A DNA stretch of 64,000 nt, taken from NCBI GenBank assembly GCA_030148485.1, contig JASBTJ010000053.1:62001-126000 (forward strand). The letters are read 5' to 3'. Under the pieces are notes generated by a model. It was given only the letters and a program-made list of their open reading frames with translations. It searched no databases and was not told where the DNA came from. The translations under genes were made by a program, and so were the position numbers. This stretch comes from Gammaproteobacteria bacterium. GTDB taxonomy: Bacteria; Pseudomonadota; Gammaproteobacteria; Chromatiales; Chromatiaceae. Below, piece by piece: positions 9,284 through 17,585 of the stretch (positions within the stretch are counted from its first letter, which is position 1; the number at the start of each line of letters is the position of its first letter).

Positions 9284-10033
9284 CTACGAAGTCTCCGACG
9301 GGTCCGGGGCCGACAAATGGCGTAGTACCTGTTTCGCCTGCGCGATACTGGTCTTCAGATTACGGCCGATTTCTTCCATGGTGATCGGTCCATCTTCCTT
9401 GCCTGCGGCCCAGTTGACGATCATCGCGCAACAGGCGTAACTGAGGCCCATCTCCCGGGCGATGCCAGCCTCGGGCATGCCGGTCATGCCGACGATATCG
9501 CAGCCGTCCCGCTCGAGCCGGGCGATCTCGGCGATGGTTTCCAGCCGCGGCCCCTGGGTGGCGCCATAGGTCCCCCCATCCACCACCTCGATGCCTGCGG
9601 CGCGGGCGGCCAACAGCACACGGTGCCTCAGGGTTACGCAGTAAGGCAAAGAGAAATCGATGTGTTCCACCTGGTCGCGTTCGAAAATCGTGTGTTCTCG
9701 ACCCCAGGTGTAATCGATGATCTGGTCCGGCACACACATGACCTCAGGCGCCATGCGCGCGGTGATCCCGCCGACCGCGGCCATGGCAATCACCTCCGTG
9801 ACCCCGGCTTCCTTGAGCGCCCACAGGTTGGCGCGATAATTAATCAGATGCGGCGGAAACGCATGCCCTGGGCCATGACGCGGCAGAAACACCATGTCCT
9901 GGCCGTCGTATCTACCGAACAACAAGGGCCCGGAAGGTTCGCCGTACGGCGTCGCCATCACCTCGCGGTGGGTGATGTGCATGCCTTCGAACTGGTCGAG
10001 TCCGGAACCGCCGATGACGCCCAAACCGCTCAT
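9284..10033 (-). CDS. S-methyl-5'-thioinosine phosphorylase (MTAP/PNP family)
   Basis: A 249-residue member of the trimeric PNP/MTAP family. The N-terminal GVIGGSGL phosphate loop, the RHG..H segment, the AVGGI motif and the GMTGMPEA region are all in place. At the base-recognition site it reads MIVNWAAG: Asn as in 6-oxopurine phosphorylases, rather than the Asp of adenine-specific MTAP. This matches the methylthioinosine phosphorylase type described in Pseudomonas. The expected reaction is methylthioinosine plus phosphate to hypoxanthine plus methylthioribose-1-phosphate. Its start overlaps the stop of hpt by four bases, so the hypoxanthine made can be salvaged by the adjacent gene product. 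Purine nucleoside phosphorylase activity cannot be excluded. Confidence 0.85.
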   Translation of the reverse strand: MSGLGVIGGSGLDQFEGMHITHREVMATPYGEPSGPLLFGRYDGQDMVFLPRHGPGHAFPPHLINYRANLWALKEAGVTEVIAMAAVGGITARMAPEVMCVPDQIIDYTWGREHTIFERDQVEHIDFSLPYCVTLRHRVLLAARAAGIEVVDGGTYGATQGPRLETIAEIARLERDGCDIVGMTGMPEAGIAREMGLSYACCAMIVNWAAGKEDGPITMEEIGRNLKTSIAQAKQVLRHLSAPDPSETS

Positions 10034-10584
10034 GCCGATGCACCTTCGGCGTAGATGCCGGGCGCGTTGCGCCAGTATCCCTTGTAGTCCATGCCATAGC
10101 CGAACACGTATCGATCCGGCAACGTCAATGCCACGTAGTCCGCCTGAAGACCCACGCCGCGGTCGTGCAGCTTATGGCTGAGCACCGCGCTACGCACCTC
10201 CGCCGCGCCCTGGTTGCGCACGTAATCGAGAATCGCCGCCAGGGTATGTCCTTCATCGAGGATGTCGTCGACGACAAGCACCGTCCGCCCGGACAACGCC
10301 ATCTCGTGGTGCTTTTTCCACTGCAGATCGGTCCCGGTGGTGCGCTCGCGATAGCGGGTGGCATGCAGGTAATCGACCCGTAGCGGAAAACGCAGGCGGG
10401 TCATCAGCATGGCGGTGGGCACCAGGCCGCCGTTCATCACGCACATCAAAATGGGATCGCGGTCGGACAGGTCCTCGGCGATTCGCTCCGCCATGCGATC
10501 CATAGCCGCCTCGACGGCAGCTTGATCGTACAGGCAGTCGGCATGTTGCAGGGCGATGGCGGCCTGGTCAGCGGTCAATGCCAT
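10030..10584 (-). CDS. hpt: Hypoxanthine-guanine phosphoribosyltransferase
   Basis: This 184-residue type I phosphoribosyltransferase converts hypoxanthine or guanine plus PRPP to IMP or GMP. The PRPP-binding signature VLVVDDILDEGHTL is intact, as are the N-terminal MNGGLVP loop and the base-binding C-terminal segment near DRYVFGYGMD. ATG 10584 follows GGAG at five bases; a longer open frame upstream lacks family similarity. It lies between nagZ (28 bases upstream) and the methylthioinosine phosphorylase (4-base overlap), indicating one transcript for purine and cell-wall salvage. Confidence 0.92.
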   Translation of the reverse strand: MALTADQAAIALQHADCLYDQAAVEAAMDRMAERIAEDLSDRDPILMCVMNGGLVPTAMLMTRLRFPLRVDYLHATRYRERTTGTDLQWKKHHEMALSGRTVLVVDDILDEGHTLAAILDYVRNQGAAEVRSAVLSHKLHDRGVGLQADYVALTLPDRYVFGYGMDYKGYWRNAPGIYAEGASA

Positions 10585-10612
10585 GGTTACTCCGGTTCGG
10601 CTTGCTGGCCGG

Positions 10613-11665
10613 TCAGGCCAGATTGAGGGGTTGATCGGCCAGTTCGGCCTCCGCCGTGGCGAGCATCTGCACCGCGTCGCGCCAACGCGGCGACTCGTGC
10701 AGTTGCGCCAGGGTGGGTTCATGGCGGCCGTGCAGCCGCACCAAGCGCGTCTGCGCGACCGGGTCGTGGTAGTCGCTCAGCGCCTGCAGGACTTCGTCGG
10801 CACCGGCGGGATTGTTGCACACCAATACCATGTCGCAACCGGCATCCAGCGCCTGGCGCGCGCGATCGGCGTAACCCCCGGCGACGTGCGCTGCCTCCAT
10901 CGACAGATCGTCGCTGAAGATCACCCCCTGGAAGTTCAGCTCGTCCCGCAGCAGTGACTGCAACCAGCGCGATGAGAAACCGGCCGGGCGCTCGTCCACC
11001 TGCTCATAGATCACGTGTGCGGGCATGATCCCGGCCAGCCCGTTGTCGATGAGGTGGCGAAAGGGACGGATATCCTGATTCCAGATCTCGTCCAGGCTGC
11101 GCTTGTCCACCGGCAACGCCAGGTGGGAATCCTCGCGCACGCCGCCATGCCCGGGATAATGCTTGCCGACCGAAACCATCCCGGCCTCCTTGGCACCGCG
11201 CGCCCACGCGTAGGCCAGGGCCCCGATCGTCTCGGGGTCCGCAGCGAAGGCGCGATCACCGATCACGCCGCTGAGCCCAATATCCAGATCCAGTACCGGC
11301 GCGAAACTGAAATCCACACCACAGGCGCGCAACTCGCTGGCCATCACCCAACCCGCCTCCTGGGCCAGCTTCAAGCCCCGTTTGCGGTCGGCTGCATAGG
11401 CCTTGCCATAGCAGGCGGCAGACGGCAGGCGGCTGAAGCCATCGCGAAAGCGCTGCACCCGCCCGCCTTCCTGGTCGACGGCCACCAACAATTGTGGGGA
11501 ACGAAGCTCATGAATTTGGCGAATCAGCCGATTAACTTGTTCGGGAGACTCATAGTTACGGCTGAACAGGATGACACCACCGGTCGCCGGATGCCGCAGG
11601 CGTTCGATGTCGGCGGCGGTGAGTGCGGGACCTTCCAGGTCCAGCATGACAGGGCCGTGGCTCAT
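10613..11665 (-). CDS. nagZ: Beta-N-acetylhexosaminidase (GH3)
   Basis: NagZ, 350 residues and cytoplasmic, removes N-acetylglucosamine from anhydro-muropeptides during peptidoglycan recycling. It shows the family landmarks in order: LDLEGPALT start, AVDQEGGRVQR, VGKHYPGHGG with the catalytic His loop, and the nucleophile Asp in FSDDLSMEAA. Length and N-terminus match the Gram-negative single-domain form, and there is no signal peptide. It is the first gene of the nagZ-hpt-phosphorylase operon and is divergent from the FliL-like gene. Its recycling role connects logically with the YkuD/peptide-permease operon 0.4 kb away. Confidence 0.95.
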   Translation of the reverse strand: MSHGPVMLDLEGPALTAADIERLRHPATGGVILFSRNYESPEQVNRLIRQIHELRSPQLLVAVDQEGGRVQRFRDGFSRLPSAACYGKAYAADRKRGLKLAQEAGWVMASELRACGVDFSFAPVLDLDIGLSGVIGDRAFAADPETIGALAYAWARGAKEAGMVSVGKHYPGHGGVREDSHLALPVDKRSLDEIWNQDIRPFRHLIDNGLAGIMPAHVIYEQVDERPAGFSSRWLQSLLRDELNFQGVIFSDDLSMEAAHVAGGYADRARQALDAGCDMVLVCNNPAGADEVLQALSDYHDPVAQTRLVRLHGRHEPTLAQLHESPRWRDAVQMLATAEAELADQPLNLA

Positions 11666-11726
11666 GGATCTTTACGTTACCGGCTGAAAAAGAAGAACGG
11701 CCCTTATACCAGAACGGAACCGCACG

Positions 11727-12119
11727 ATGCGCAACTTGTTGTACACAGCCCTACTCTGCCTGCCCCTGCTCGCCTACGCGGGAGAAGACGAAGAGGCGCC
11801 GCCGCTACCCCCGGTATACGTGGAATTGAAGCCGTCCCTGGTCACCAATCTGAACGGCGGCCCCAAATATATCCGATGCGAAATCCAGCTGATGGTACGC
11901 GGTGACGAGAACAAGGCCTTGGTGGAAAAATACGAACCGGCGCTGCGTCACGAGCTGTTTCTGCTGTTTGCCGACCAGGATGGCGCCGCGTTGCAAACCC
12001 ACGAAGGGAAAAAGGCCCTGCGGGAAACGGCGCTGAATGCCTTGCGGGCGCGAATGGAGGCCGAAGTGAAGGCGCCGGTGATCGAGGACCTTTACTTCAC
12101 CAGTTACTACGTCCGCTAA
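11727..12119 (+). CDS. FliL-like periplasmic protein
   Basis: A 130-residue protein with a signal peptide (MRNLLYTALLCLPLLAYA) and a FliL-type domain: the YVELKPSLVTNL strand, the RCEIQLMV strand, a helix KYEPALRHELFLLF, and the C-terminal EDLYFTSYYVR that in FliL supports flagellar motor function. Unlike classical FliL it has a cleavable signal rather than a membrane anchor, and no flagellar gene is nearby. It may act outside the flagellum or as a soluble paralogue. Its last 23 bases overlap the convergent permease gene. Confidence 0.75.
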   Translation: MRNLLYTALLCLPLLAYAGEDEEAPPLPPVYVELKPSLVTNLNGGPKYIRCEIQLMVRGDENKALVEKYEPALRHELFLLFADQDGAALQTHEGKKALRETALNALRARMEAEVKAPVIEDLYFTSYYVR

Positions 12120-12885
12120 GGCGGTCCTGCAACACGTCGCCCAACCGATTGGCGGCAAACACCACCAGACACAGGGCCACCCCCGGCGCCAGCACCAGGT
12201 GGGGCGCCGTCAACATGTAGCGCACGCCGTCCCGGATCATGCTGCCCCAGGAGGCGGCAGGTGGCTGGACGCCAAGCCCAAGGAACGACAACCCCGCTTC
12301 CGCCACCACCACGCCGGCAACGCTGAAACTGGTCTCCACCAGCAAAGGCGCCAGCGCCAGCGGCAGCAGATGCCGAATCAGGATACGCCGCTGGCTGCAG
12401 CCCAACGCGATGGCCGCCTGTACATGGTCACGCTCCCGCAATGACATCGCCTGGGCGCGCGCCAGGCGCGCAAAACCCACCCAGCCCATGAGCGCCAACG
12501 CCAGTACCAGGTTATCCAGACCAGGACCGAGGGCCGCGGCCAGGGCAATGGCCAACAAGATGCCCGGAAACGCCAGAAAGACATCGATCAACCGGCCGAT
12601 CACCCTATCGAGCCAACCGCCCCAGTAGCCTGCCGCCAGGCCCAGCGTCGTGCCGACGCTCGCCGAAATGCCCACCACCAGCAGCGACACCCACAGCGCC
12701 GTACCGGCGCCTGCCAGCAGCCGGGCGAGCACATCGCGGCCCAGTTCGTCCCGCCCCAACCAGGCCGACGCATCCGGGGCTGTCAGTATGCCCGGCAACC
12801 AGACCTGCACCGACGACGCCTGAAACCACGGACCCAGCGCGGCTGCGAGCAACCACAACCCGAGTATCGCCAGCGCTAGCCTCAC
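12097..12885 (-). CDS. Peptide ABC transporter permease, DppC/OppC type
   Basis: This 262-residue inner-membrane permease has five or six hydrophobic segments and the EAA-type cytoplasmic loop (HVQAAIALGCSQRRILIRHLLP) that docks the ATPase. The periplasmic TDELGRD-type motif typical of DppC/OppC proteins appears as LGRDELGRDVLARLL. GTG 12885 overlaps the TGA of the preceding permease gene, which decides the start and implies translational coupling. It is the last gene of an operon beginning with a CYTH protein. No ATP-binding subunit is encoded in the operon, so the pore must borrow ATPases from another locus. Confidence 0.9.
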   Translation of the reverse strand: MRLALAILGLWLLAAALGPWFQASSVQVWLPGILTAPDASAWLGRDELGRDVLARLLAGAGTALWVSLLVVGISASVGTTLGLAAGYWGGWLDRVIGRLIDVFLAFPGILLAIALAAALGPGLDNLVLALALMGWVGFARLARAQAMSLRERDHVQAAIALGCSQRRILIRHLLPLALAPLLVETSFSVAGVVVAEAGLSFLGLGVQPPAASWGSMIRDGVRYMLTAPHLVLAPGVALCLVVFAANRLGDVLQDRLSGRSNW

Positions 12886-13802
12886 GACAGCCGCCTGGTG
12901 CGAGGATCCAGCCAACCGTAGGCTGTATCGGTCAGCGCGTTGATCACGACATAGGACGCGCTGATCAGCAGCACGCAACCTTGTACCAACGGATAATCCC
13001 GCTGGCGTATGGCGTCGATGAGCAGGCTACCGAGCCCAGGCCAGGCAAATATCGTCTCGGTGATGACCGCGCCGGCGAGCAGATGTCCCAGTTGCAGACC
13101 CAGCAAGGTCAGCACCGGCAGGGCGGCATTGGGCAGTGCGTGGCGAACCAGTGCCGCGATGGGACTCAGGCCTTTGGCGCGGGCGGTGCGGACAAACGGC
13201 TGGTCCAGCACTTCCAGCAGGCTCGCACGCACCATCCGGGTATTGATGGCCGCCAGCGACATGCCCAGTGTCAATGCAGGAAGTATCAGGCTGCCCCAGC
13301 CTTCGTCGCCGCTGACCGGGGTCAGCCCCAGGCCGATGGAAAACACCAGGATAAGCACCGGACCGAGCCAGAAATTCGGGATCGACAAGCCGATCAATGC
13401 GACCGAGCTGGCCACCCGATCCGGGGAGCGCCCGGCGAACCGGGCCGCGACCACGCCCAACGGCAGCGAGATCAGCAGCGCGAAGACCAGAGCCGCGCCC
13501 GCCAATTGCAGGGTTGCAGGCAGCCGGTCGAGCAGCAGCCGGGTGACCGGTTGTCCCTGGTGCAAGGAGGCGCCCAGATCCGCTTGGGCCAGCGCGGCGT
13601 AATAATCCAGCAGTTGCACGCTGATTGGCTGGTCCAGCCCCAGACGGGCGCGCAGCGCGGCGCGATCGGCGGCATGGGCGGACTCGCCCAGCATCACGTC
13701 CACAGGATCACCGGGAATCAGGTGGATCAGCGCGAACACCAGTCCGGCCACCAGCAGCAAGGTCAACGAGGTATCCGCCACGCGTCTGAGCAGGGCGGTC
13801 AT
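12882..13802 (-). CDS. Peptide ABC transporter permease, DppB/OppB type
   Basis: The 306-residue inner-membrane permease starts with the usual DppB first helix (RRVADTSLTLLLVAGLVFALIHLIPGDPVD) and ends with LTDTAYGWLDPRTR, both hallmarks of the family. The EAA loop FVRTARAKGLSPIAALVRHALPNA is intact. ATG 13802 lies one base after the stop of the YkuD gene. It should pair with the downstream DppC-type permease and the upstream binding lipoprotein to import peptides. Substrate class is inferred only from family and context. Confidence 0.9.
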   Translation of the reverse strand: MTALLRRVADTSLTLLLVAGLVFALIHLIPGDPVDVMLGESAHAADRAALRARLGLDQPISVQLLDYYAALAQADLGASLHQGQPVTRLLLDRLPATLQLAGAALVFALLISLPLGVVAARFAGRSPDRVASSVALIGLSIPNFWLGPVLILVFSIGLGLTPVSGDEGWGSLILPALTLGMSLAAINTRMVRASLLEVLDQPFVRTARAKGLSPIAALVRHALPNAALPVLTLLGLQLGHLLAGAVITETIFAWPGLGSLLIDAIRQRDYPLVQGCVLLISASYVVINALTDTAYGWLDPRTRRLS

Positions 13803-13803
13803 G

Positions 13804-14292
13804 TCAGCGCAGGATCTCCACCACATCACCACGGCGCAGCTGATCGAACAACGCGATCACATCGTGATTGCGCATGCGCACGCAGCCATGCGAAAGCGGT
13901 ACACCCATCGGCTCGCTGTCCGGCGTGCCGTGGATGTAGATGAAGCGCCGCAGGGTGTCGCAGGCGCCGCCCCGGTTGTAGCCGGACTCGCAGCCGGTCA
14001 ACCACAGGATCCGCGACAGCACCCAGTCCCGCTCCGGGTGTTCGGCCGCCAAGGCGGGACTGTAGACCTCACCGGTCGGGCGGCGCCCGACAAAAACCGT
14101 ACCGGGTGCGCAGCCGTCGCCAATGCGGATACGCACGCGATGCACGCCGAGCGGCGTACAACCCGAGTGCTGTCGCTGCCCGCTGCCGTTCAAGGCACTG
14201 GAGACCGGCCAGCTGTCCGTGACACGCCCGCCTTCGGCCAGCAATTCCAGCTCCTGGCGAGCGATATGGATACGGACACGGGGTTCAGTCAC
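13804..14292 (-). CDS. Leaderless YkuD-fold protein, putative cytoplasmic L,D-carboxypeptidase
   Basis: The 162-residue protein is a bare YkuD domain: GCTPLG at 45-49, H121 in IHGT, and the catalytic SHGCVRM with H135 and C137. It has no signal peptide or membrane segment, unlike cell-wall L,D-transpeptidases, so it should stay in the cytoplasm. Leaderless YkuD enzymes from Acinetobacter (ElsL) and Vibrio (LdcV) are L,D-carboxypeptidases that trim imported murein tetrapeptides, and that activity fits here. It lies between a peptide-binding lipoprotein gene (8-base overlap) and two peptide permeases, so enzyme and transporter should be made together. The alternative is an L,D-transpeptidase exported by an unrecognised route. 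Confidence 0.8.
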   Translation of the reverse strand: MTEPRVRIHIARQELELLAEGGRVTDSWPVSSALNGSGQRQHSGCTPLGVHRVRIRIGDGCAPGTVFVGRRPTGEVYSPALAAEHPERDWVLSRILWLTGCESGYNRGGACDTLRRFIYIHGTPDSEPMGVPLSHGCVRMRNHDVIALFDQLRRGDVVEILR

Positions 14293-15787
14293 GGCCGATG
14301 GCTCCAGGTCGGATGGTCACGTCGGACAATCCATCATAGGCACCGTCCCGTCGCAAGCGGTAGCCTTGTACGCGTGGACCGACGATTGCCAGCTGATCCT
14401 CGTACCACAGCGGCACATAGACCAGGTCGTCGTGGACCTGGGCCTGTACCGTGCGATAGGCCTGCGCCAGGTCATCCCGGCTACCGCCACGCCCGGCGGC
14501 GTCCAGGGCCAGATCCACCAACGGCGAGCGATACCGGCCCCGGTTGGCGCCGCCGGGCGGCAACGACCGGGAATGGAACATATGCCGGAGCGCATCGGGT
14601 TCCTTGATACCCACCCAGGCCAGCGAATAAAGCTGGAAACGACCGGCCTTGATATCCCCGTAAAAGGTCCCCCAGTCGAAACTCTGGATGGCCATCGCGA
14701 TGCCGACCTCGGCCAACTGTGCCTGGATGGCGGCCGCCAGACGCAAACGGAACGGATCGGCGGAGGTCTTGTAGGTCAAGCGTAGCGGCGTTGCCGGACC
14801 GTAGCCCAACGCCGTCAGGATGCGGCGGGCACGGGCCGGGTCATGGACAACCGGCTGCAGCGCGGGATTTCCGGCCCAGTGATCGGGCGGCAGCACCGAT
14901 TCGGCCGGGCGGGCGGCACCGTGAAACAGATAGCGTATCAGCGCGGCACGGTCTATGGCGTGGGCGATGGCGAGCCGTACCCGCCGGTCGCCGGTCGCCG
15001 GGTCGAGCATATTGAAACCGAGATACGCAAAGGTGTCGCCCGGCGCCTTGATCACCCGCACACCACGACGCTCGGCCAACCAGGCGATCTGCTCCGGCGG
15101 CAGATCGTTCTGCATCAGATCCAGTTCACCGCGCACCAGCTTCAGTGCACGTACGGTCGGGTCGGCAACCGTCAGGAAACGGATCATCAGCCCGTCGGCG
15201 CGCCGGCGTAAGCGCAGATCGCCTGGGTCGTGGTGCGCGACGACGAAGGGACCAGTGCCGAGTGGTCGGGCAAGGCGGTTGGGATCGTGTGCTTGCCGGG
15301 CGGGCAGGATGCCAAGGTTCAATCGTCCGGGAAACAGGCTGTCGGGCTCGGCCAGCTCGAACACGACGGTATCCGGGTCGGGTGCAGCGACGACCCGGAT
15401 GGCCTTGAGGGTTTCCCGATGCGGAGAGCCGGTCGCCGGGTCCAGCACCGATTGGTAGGTGGCGACCACGTCGGCACTGGTGAGCGGGGCACCGTCGGCG
15501 AAGGTCGCACGATCCGCCCGTAGGCGAAAACGGTAATGGGTGGCATCGCGCTGCTCCCAGGTTGCCAAGGCGGGGATCACCCGGCCCTGCGCATCGTGAT
15601 CGGTCAAACCGGTAAACAGCAGGCGGGCGATGCGCTCACCGGCGGCATCGGTGGCGAACCGGGGGTCCAGCGTCAATGGCGAACTGCTCAGGCCGAAACG
15701 CACGCCGTCCGGCGGCGGCCCTTCGCAGCCGAGCAGGACCAGCCCCAGCACCGCCCAGACCATCACGCGCCAGTGCTTGCCCATCAC
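14285..15787 (-). CDS. Peptide-binding lipoprotein of an ABC importer (SBP family 5)
   Basis: The 500-residue protein has a lipobox (VLLGC, Cys 21), a short linker and a full-length DppA/OppA-type binding domain. Family landmarks include LDPRFATDAAGERIARLLFTGL near the N-terminus, the FRLRADRATFADGAPLTSADVV block and the FAYLGFNM segment. As a lipoprotein it would be anchored at the periplasmic membrane face and deliver peptide to the two permeases encoded downstream. ATG 15787 overlaps the CYTH-gene stop (ATGA). The neighbouring YkuD enzyme suggests murein peptides as cargo; this is inference. Confidence 0.9.
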   Translation of the reverse strand: MMGKHWRVMVWAVLGLVLLGCEGPPPDGVRFGLSSSPLTLDPRFATDAAGERIARLLFTGLTDHDAQGRVIPALATWEQRDATHYRFRLRADRATFADGAPLTSADVVATYQSVLDPATGSPHRETLKAIRVVAAPDPDTVVFELAEPDSLFPGRLNLGILPARQAHDPNRLARPLGTGPFVVAHHDPGDLRLRRRADGLMIRFLTVADPTVRALKLVRGELDLMQNDLPPEQIAWLAERRGVRVIKAPGDTFAYLGFNMLDPATGDRRVRLAIAHAIDRAALIRYLFHGAARPAESVLPPDHWAGNPALQPVVHDPARARRILTALGYGPATPLRLTYKTSADPFRLRLAAAIQAQLAEVGIAMAIQSFDWGTFYGDIKAGRFQLYSLAWVGIKEPDALRHMFHSRSLPPGGANRGRYRSPLVDLALDAAGRGGSRDDLAQAYRTVQAQVHDDLVYVPLWYEDQLAIVGPRVQGYRLRRDGAYDGLSDVTIRPGAIGRD

Positions 15788-16251
15788 CAGCTGCGGTAAG
15801 GGCGCTCGCTGAGCTGGCTGTTGAAATAGCGTGCGTCGGTGGACACCTCCCGACCAAGCCAGTCGGGCTTGTCGAACGCTTCGTCAACGGCGGACAACTC
15901 TATCTCGGCAACCACCAGGCCGGCATTTTCCGCGTGGAACTCGTCCACCTCCCAGGTATGTATGCCCTGCGGGATCAGATGGCGTGTCTTGTCGATGAGG
16001 GGACGCGCAGCCACCTGATCGAGCAAGGTACGCGCGTCGCCGATGGGGATTTCGTACTCGAACTCCAGGCGCCGCACACCGTCGATGTTCTTCTTGATGT
16101 TCAGCCAAGCGCGCTCCCCTGCCAACCGTACCCGGATGGCGGTGTCCGGGCCCCGCTGCAGATACCCCTGGGTCATGCGGACGGATGACGTGACCTGTTC
16201 CCGCCAAGTATCGCCCGTGGTCAGGAATTTACGCTCGATCTCCGTCGCCAT
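15784..16251 (-). CDS. CYTH-domain protein, probable triphosphatase
   Basis: At 155 residues this is a stand-alone CYTH domain. The signature EIERKF (residues 4-9, ExExK type) opens a beta tunnel lined by alternating charged residues such as IRVRL, LNIKK and EFEYEI. CYTH proteins act on triphosphates with divalent metal, mostly as inorganic or thiamine triphosphatases; class IV adenylate cyclases share the fold. Nothing here points to cyclase activity over triphosphatase. It is first in the operon with the peptide importer and two bases after rlmD. Confidence 0.85.
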   Translation of the reverse strand: MATEIERKFLTTGDTWREQVTSSVRMTQGYLQRGPDTAIRVRLAGERAWLNIKKNIDGVRRLEFEYEIPIGDARTLLDQVAARPLIDKTRHLIPQGIHTWEVDEFHAENAGLVVAEIELSAVDEAFDKPDWLGREVSTDARYFNSQLSERPYRSW

Positions 16252-16253
16252 GC

Positions 16254-17585
16254 TCAGGCCTTTTCGAACAGCGCGATGGATTCCACGTGTGCGGTGTGGG
16301 GAAACATGTCCATCACGCCCGCGGCGCGTAGTCGGTAGCCGTGCTTGTGCACCAACTCGCCGGCATCCCGCGCCAAGGTGCCGGGATAGCAGGACACGTA
16401 GACGACCCGCCGTGCTCCCAGTTTCGGTAGCTGGTCCAGGATCTCGAGCGCACCGCTGCGTGGCGGGTCCAGCAGCACCTTGTCGTAGCGCTCACCCAGC
16501 CAGGGCGGACGTTCCAAGTCGGCGTACAGATTGGCGACATGAAAACCGACATTGTCCAGGTTGTTCCTGATCGCATTGCCGCGCGCGCGCTCCACCAGGC
16601 CCGCATCGCCCTCCACGCCCACCACCCGGGCGGCGCGGGTCGCCAGGGGCAAGGTGAAATTGCCGACCCCGCAGAACATATCCAGTACATGGTCCTGTGG
16701 TCCCACGTCCAGCAGATCCAAGGCATGACGGATCATTTGTCGATTGATATCCGTATTCACTTGGGTGAAGTCGGACGGCAGAAAGCCCAATCTCAGATCG
16801 AAGTCGGGCAAGGCATACGCCAGGTCGGCGGGGGCGTCCAGGGGCGCGATGGTGTCCGGGCCGCCGCTTTGCAGATAGACGAACACGTCATGATCCGCTC
16901 CGAAAATCCGCAACGCTGCCAGGTCGTCGTCGGACGGCGCATCGAGAACGCGGAAGATCAGCACCAGCTGATCGTCGTCCATCGCAACTTCGACTTGCGG
17001 CACACGATCGCGGATATGCAACGCGTCCACCAGCACGGACAGAGGCGTCAGCAGCGCTGCGATACGCGGATGCAGCACATGACACTCGCTCAGATCGGTG
17101 ACATAGGGCGTGCCGCGCTCCCTGAAGCCCACCAGGACCTTGCCCTTCTTGGGAACGTGTTTGATCCCCAGGCGGGCCTTGCGTCGATAGCCCCACGGCG
17201 TCCGGTTACGCAGCGGGTCGAGCACGCGGCCCGGTTCGACCTTGCCGATATGCTTGAGTGCGTCCAGTAACGCTTGTTGCTTGGCGGCGACCTGCGCTTC
17301 CGGTGCCTGATGCTGCAGGCTGCACCCGCCGCAGACGCCGAAGTGGGCACAGCGGGGCACCACCCGCTCGGGGCTGGCAGTGACGATCTCCAGCGCATCT
17401 CCCTCATCGTGGCTCTTGTGCGTCCGAGTGATTCGGGCATGGACCCGTTCGCCAGCCAGGGCACCGTGCACGAAGACGGTTTTCCCCGCCTCGTTCCGGG
17501 CCACTCCCCGCCCGTCATGGCTTAGCGAATCGACCTGCAACACCACTGGCTCGGTCGGTAGCGGCTTACGGCGACGGCGACCCAC
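16254..17585 (-). CDS. rlmD: 23S rRNA (uracil-1939 C5)-methyltransferase
   Basis: RlmD, 443 residues, uses SAM to methylate U1939 of 23S rRNA. It has an N-terminal TRAM domain (about 12-70), a 4Fe-4S site formed by CAHFGVCGGC (about 78-87) plus a Cys near 165 (LSECHVLHP), the SAM motif LDMFCGVGNFTLPL, the LLDPPRSG motif and the catalytic Cys in VYVSCYPGTLARD. The GTG start overlaps by one base the TAG of the preceding gene and has GGAGGG just upstream. The order cysM, exonuclease homologue, rlmD, near barA, resembles the Pseudomonas gacS-cysM-rlmD region. Confidence 0.95.
   Translation of the reverse strand: MGRRRRKPLPTEPVVLQVDSLSHDGRGVARNEAGKTVFVHGALAGERVHARITRTHKSHDEGDALEIVTASPERVVPRCAHFGVCGGCSLQHQAPEAQVAAKQQALLDALKHIGKVEPGRVLDPLRNRTPWGYRRKARLGIKHVPKKGKVLVGFRERGTPYVTDLSECHVLHPRIAALLTPLSVLVDALHIRDRVPQVEVAMDDDQLVLIFRVLDAPSDDDLAALRIFGADHDVFVYLQSGGPDTIAPLDAPADLAYALPDFDLRLGFLPSDFTQVNTDINRQMIRHALDLLDVGPQDHVLDMFCGVGNFTLPLATRAARVVGVEGDAGLVERARGNAIRNNLDNVGFHVANLYADLERPPWLGERYDKVLLDPPRSGALEILDQLPKLGARRVVYVSCYPGTLARDAGELVHKHGYRLRAAGVMDMFPHTAHVESIALFEKA

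Noticed and set aside
13804-14292. Periplasmic L,D-transpeptidase call for the YkuD protein
   Set aside because: There is no signal peptide or membrane segment, and the start is fixed by overlap with the binding-protein gene, so a cytoplasmic enzyme is more likely.
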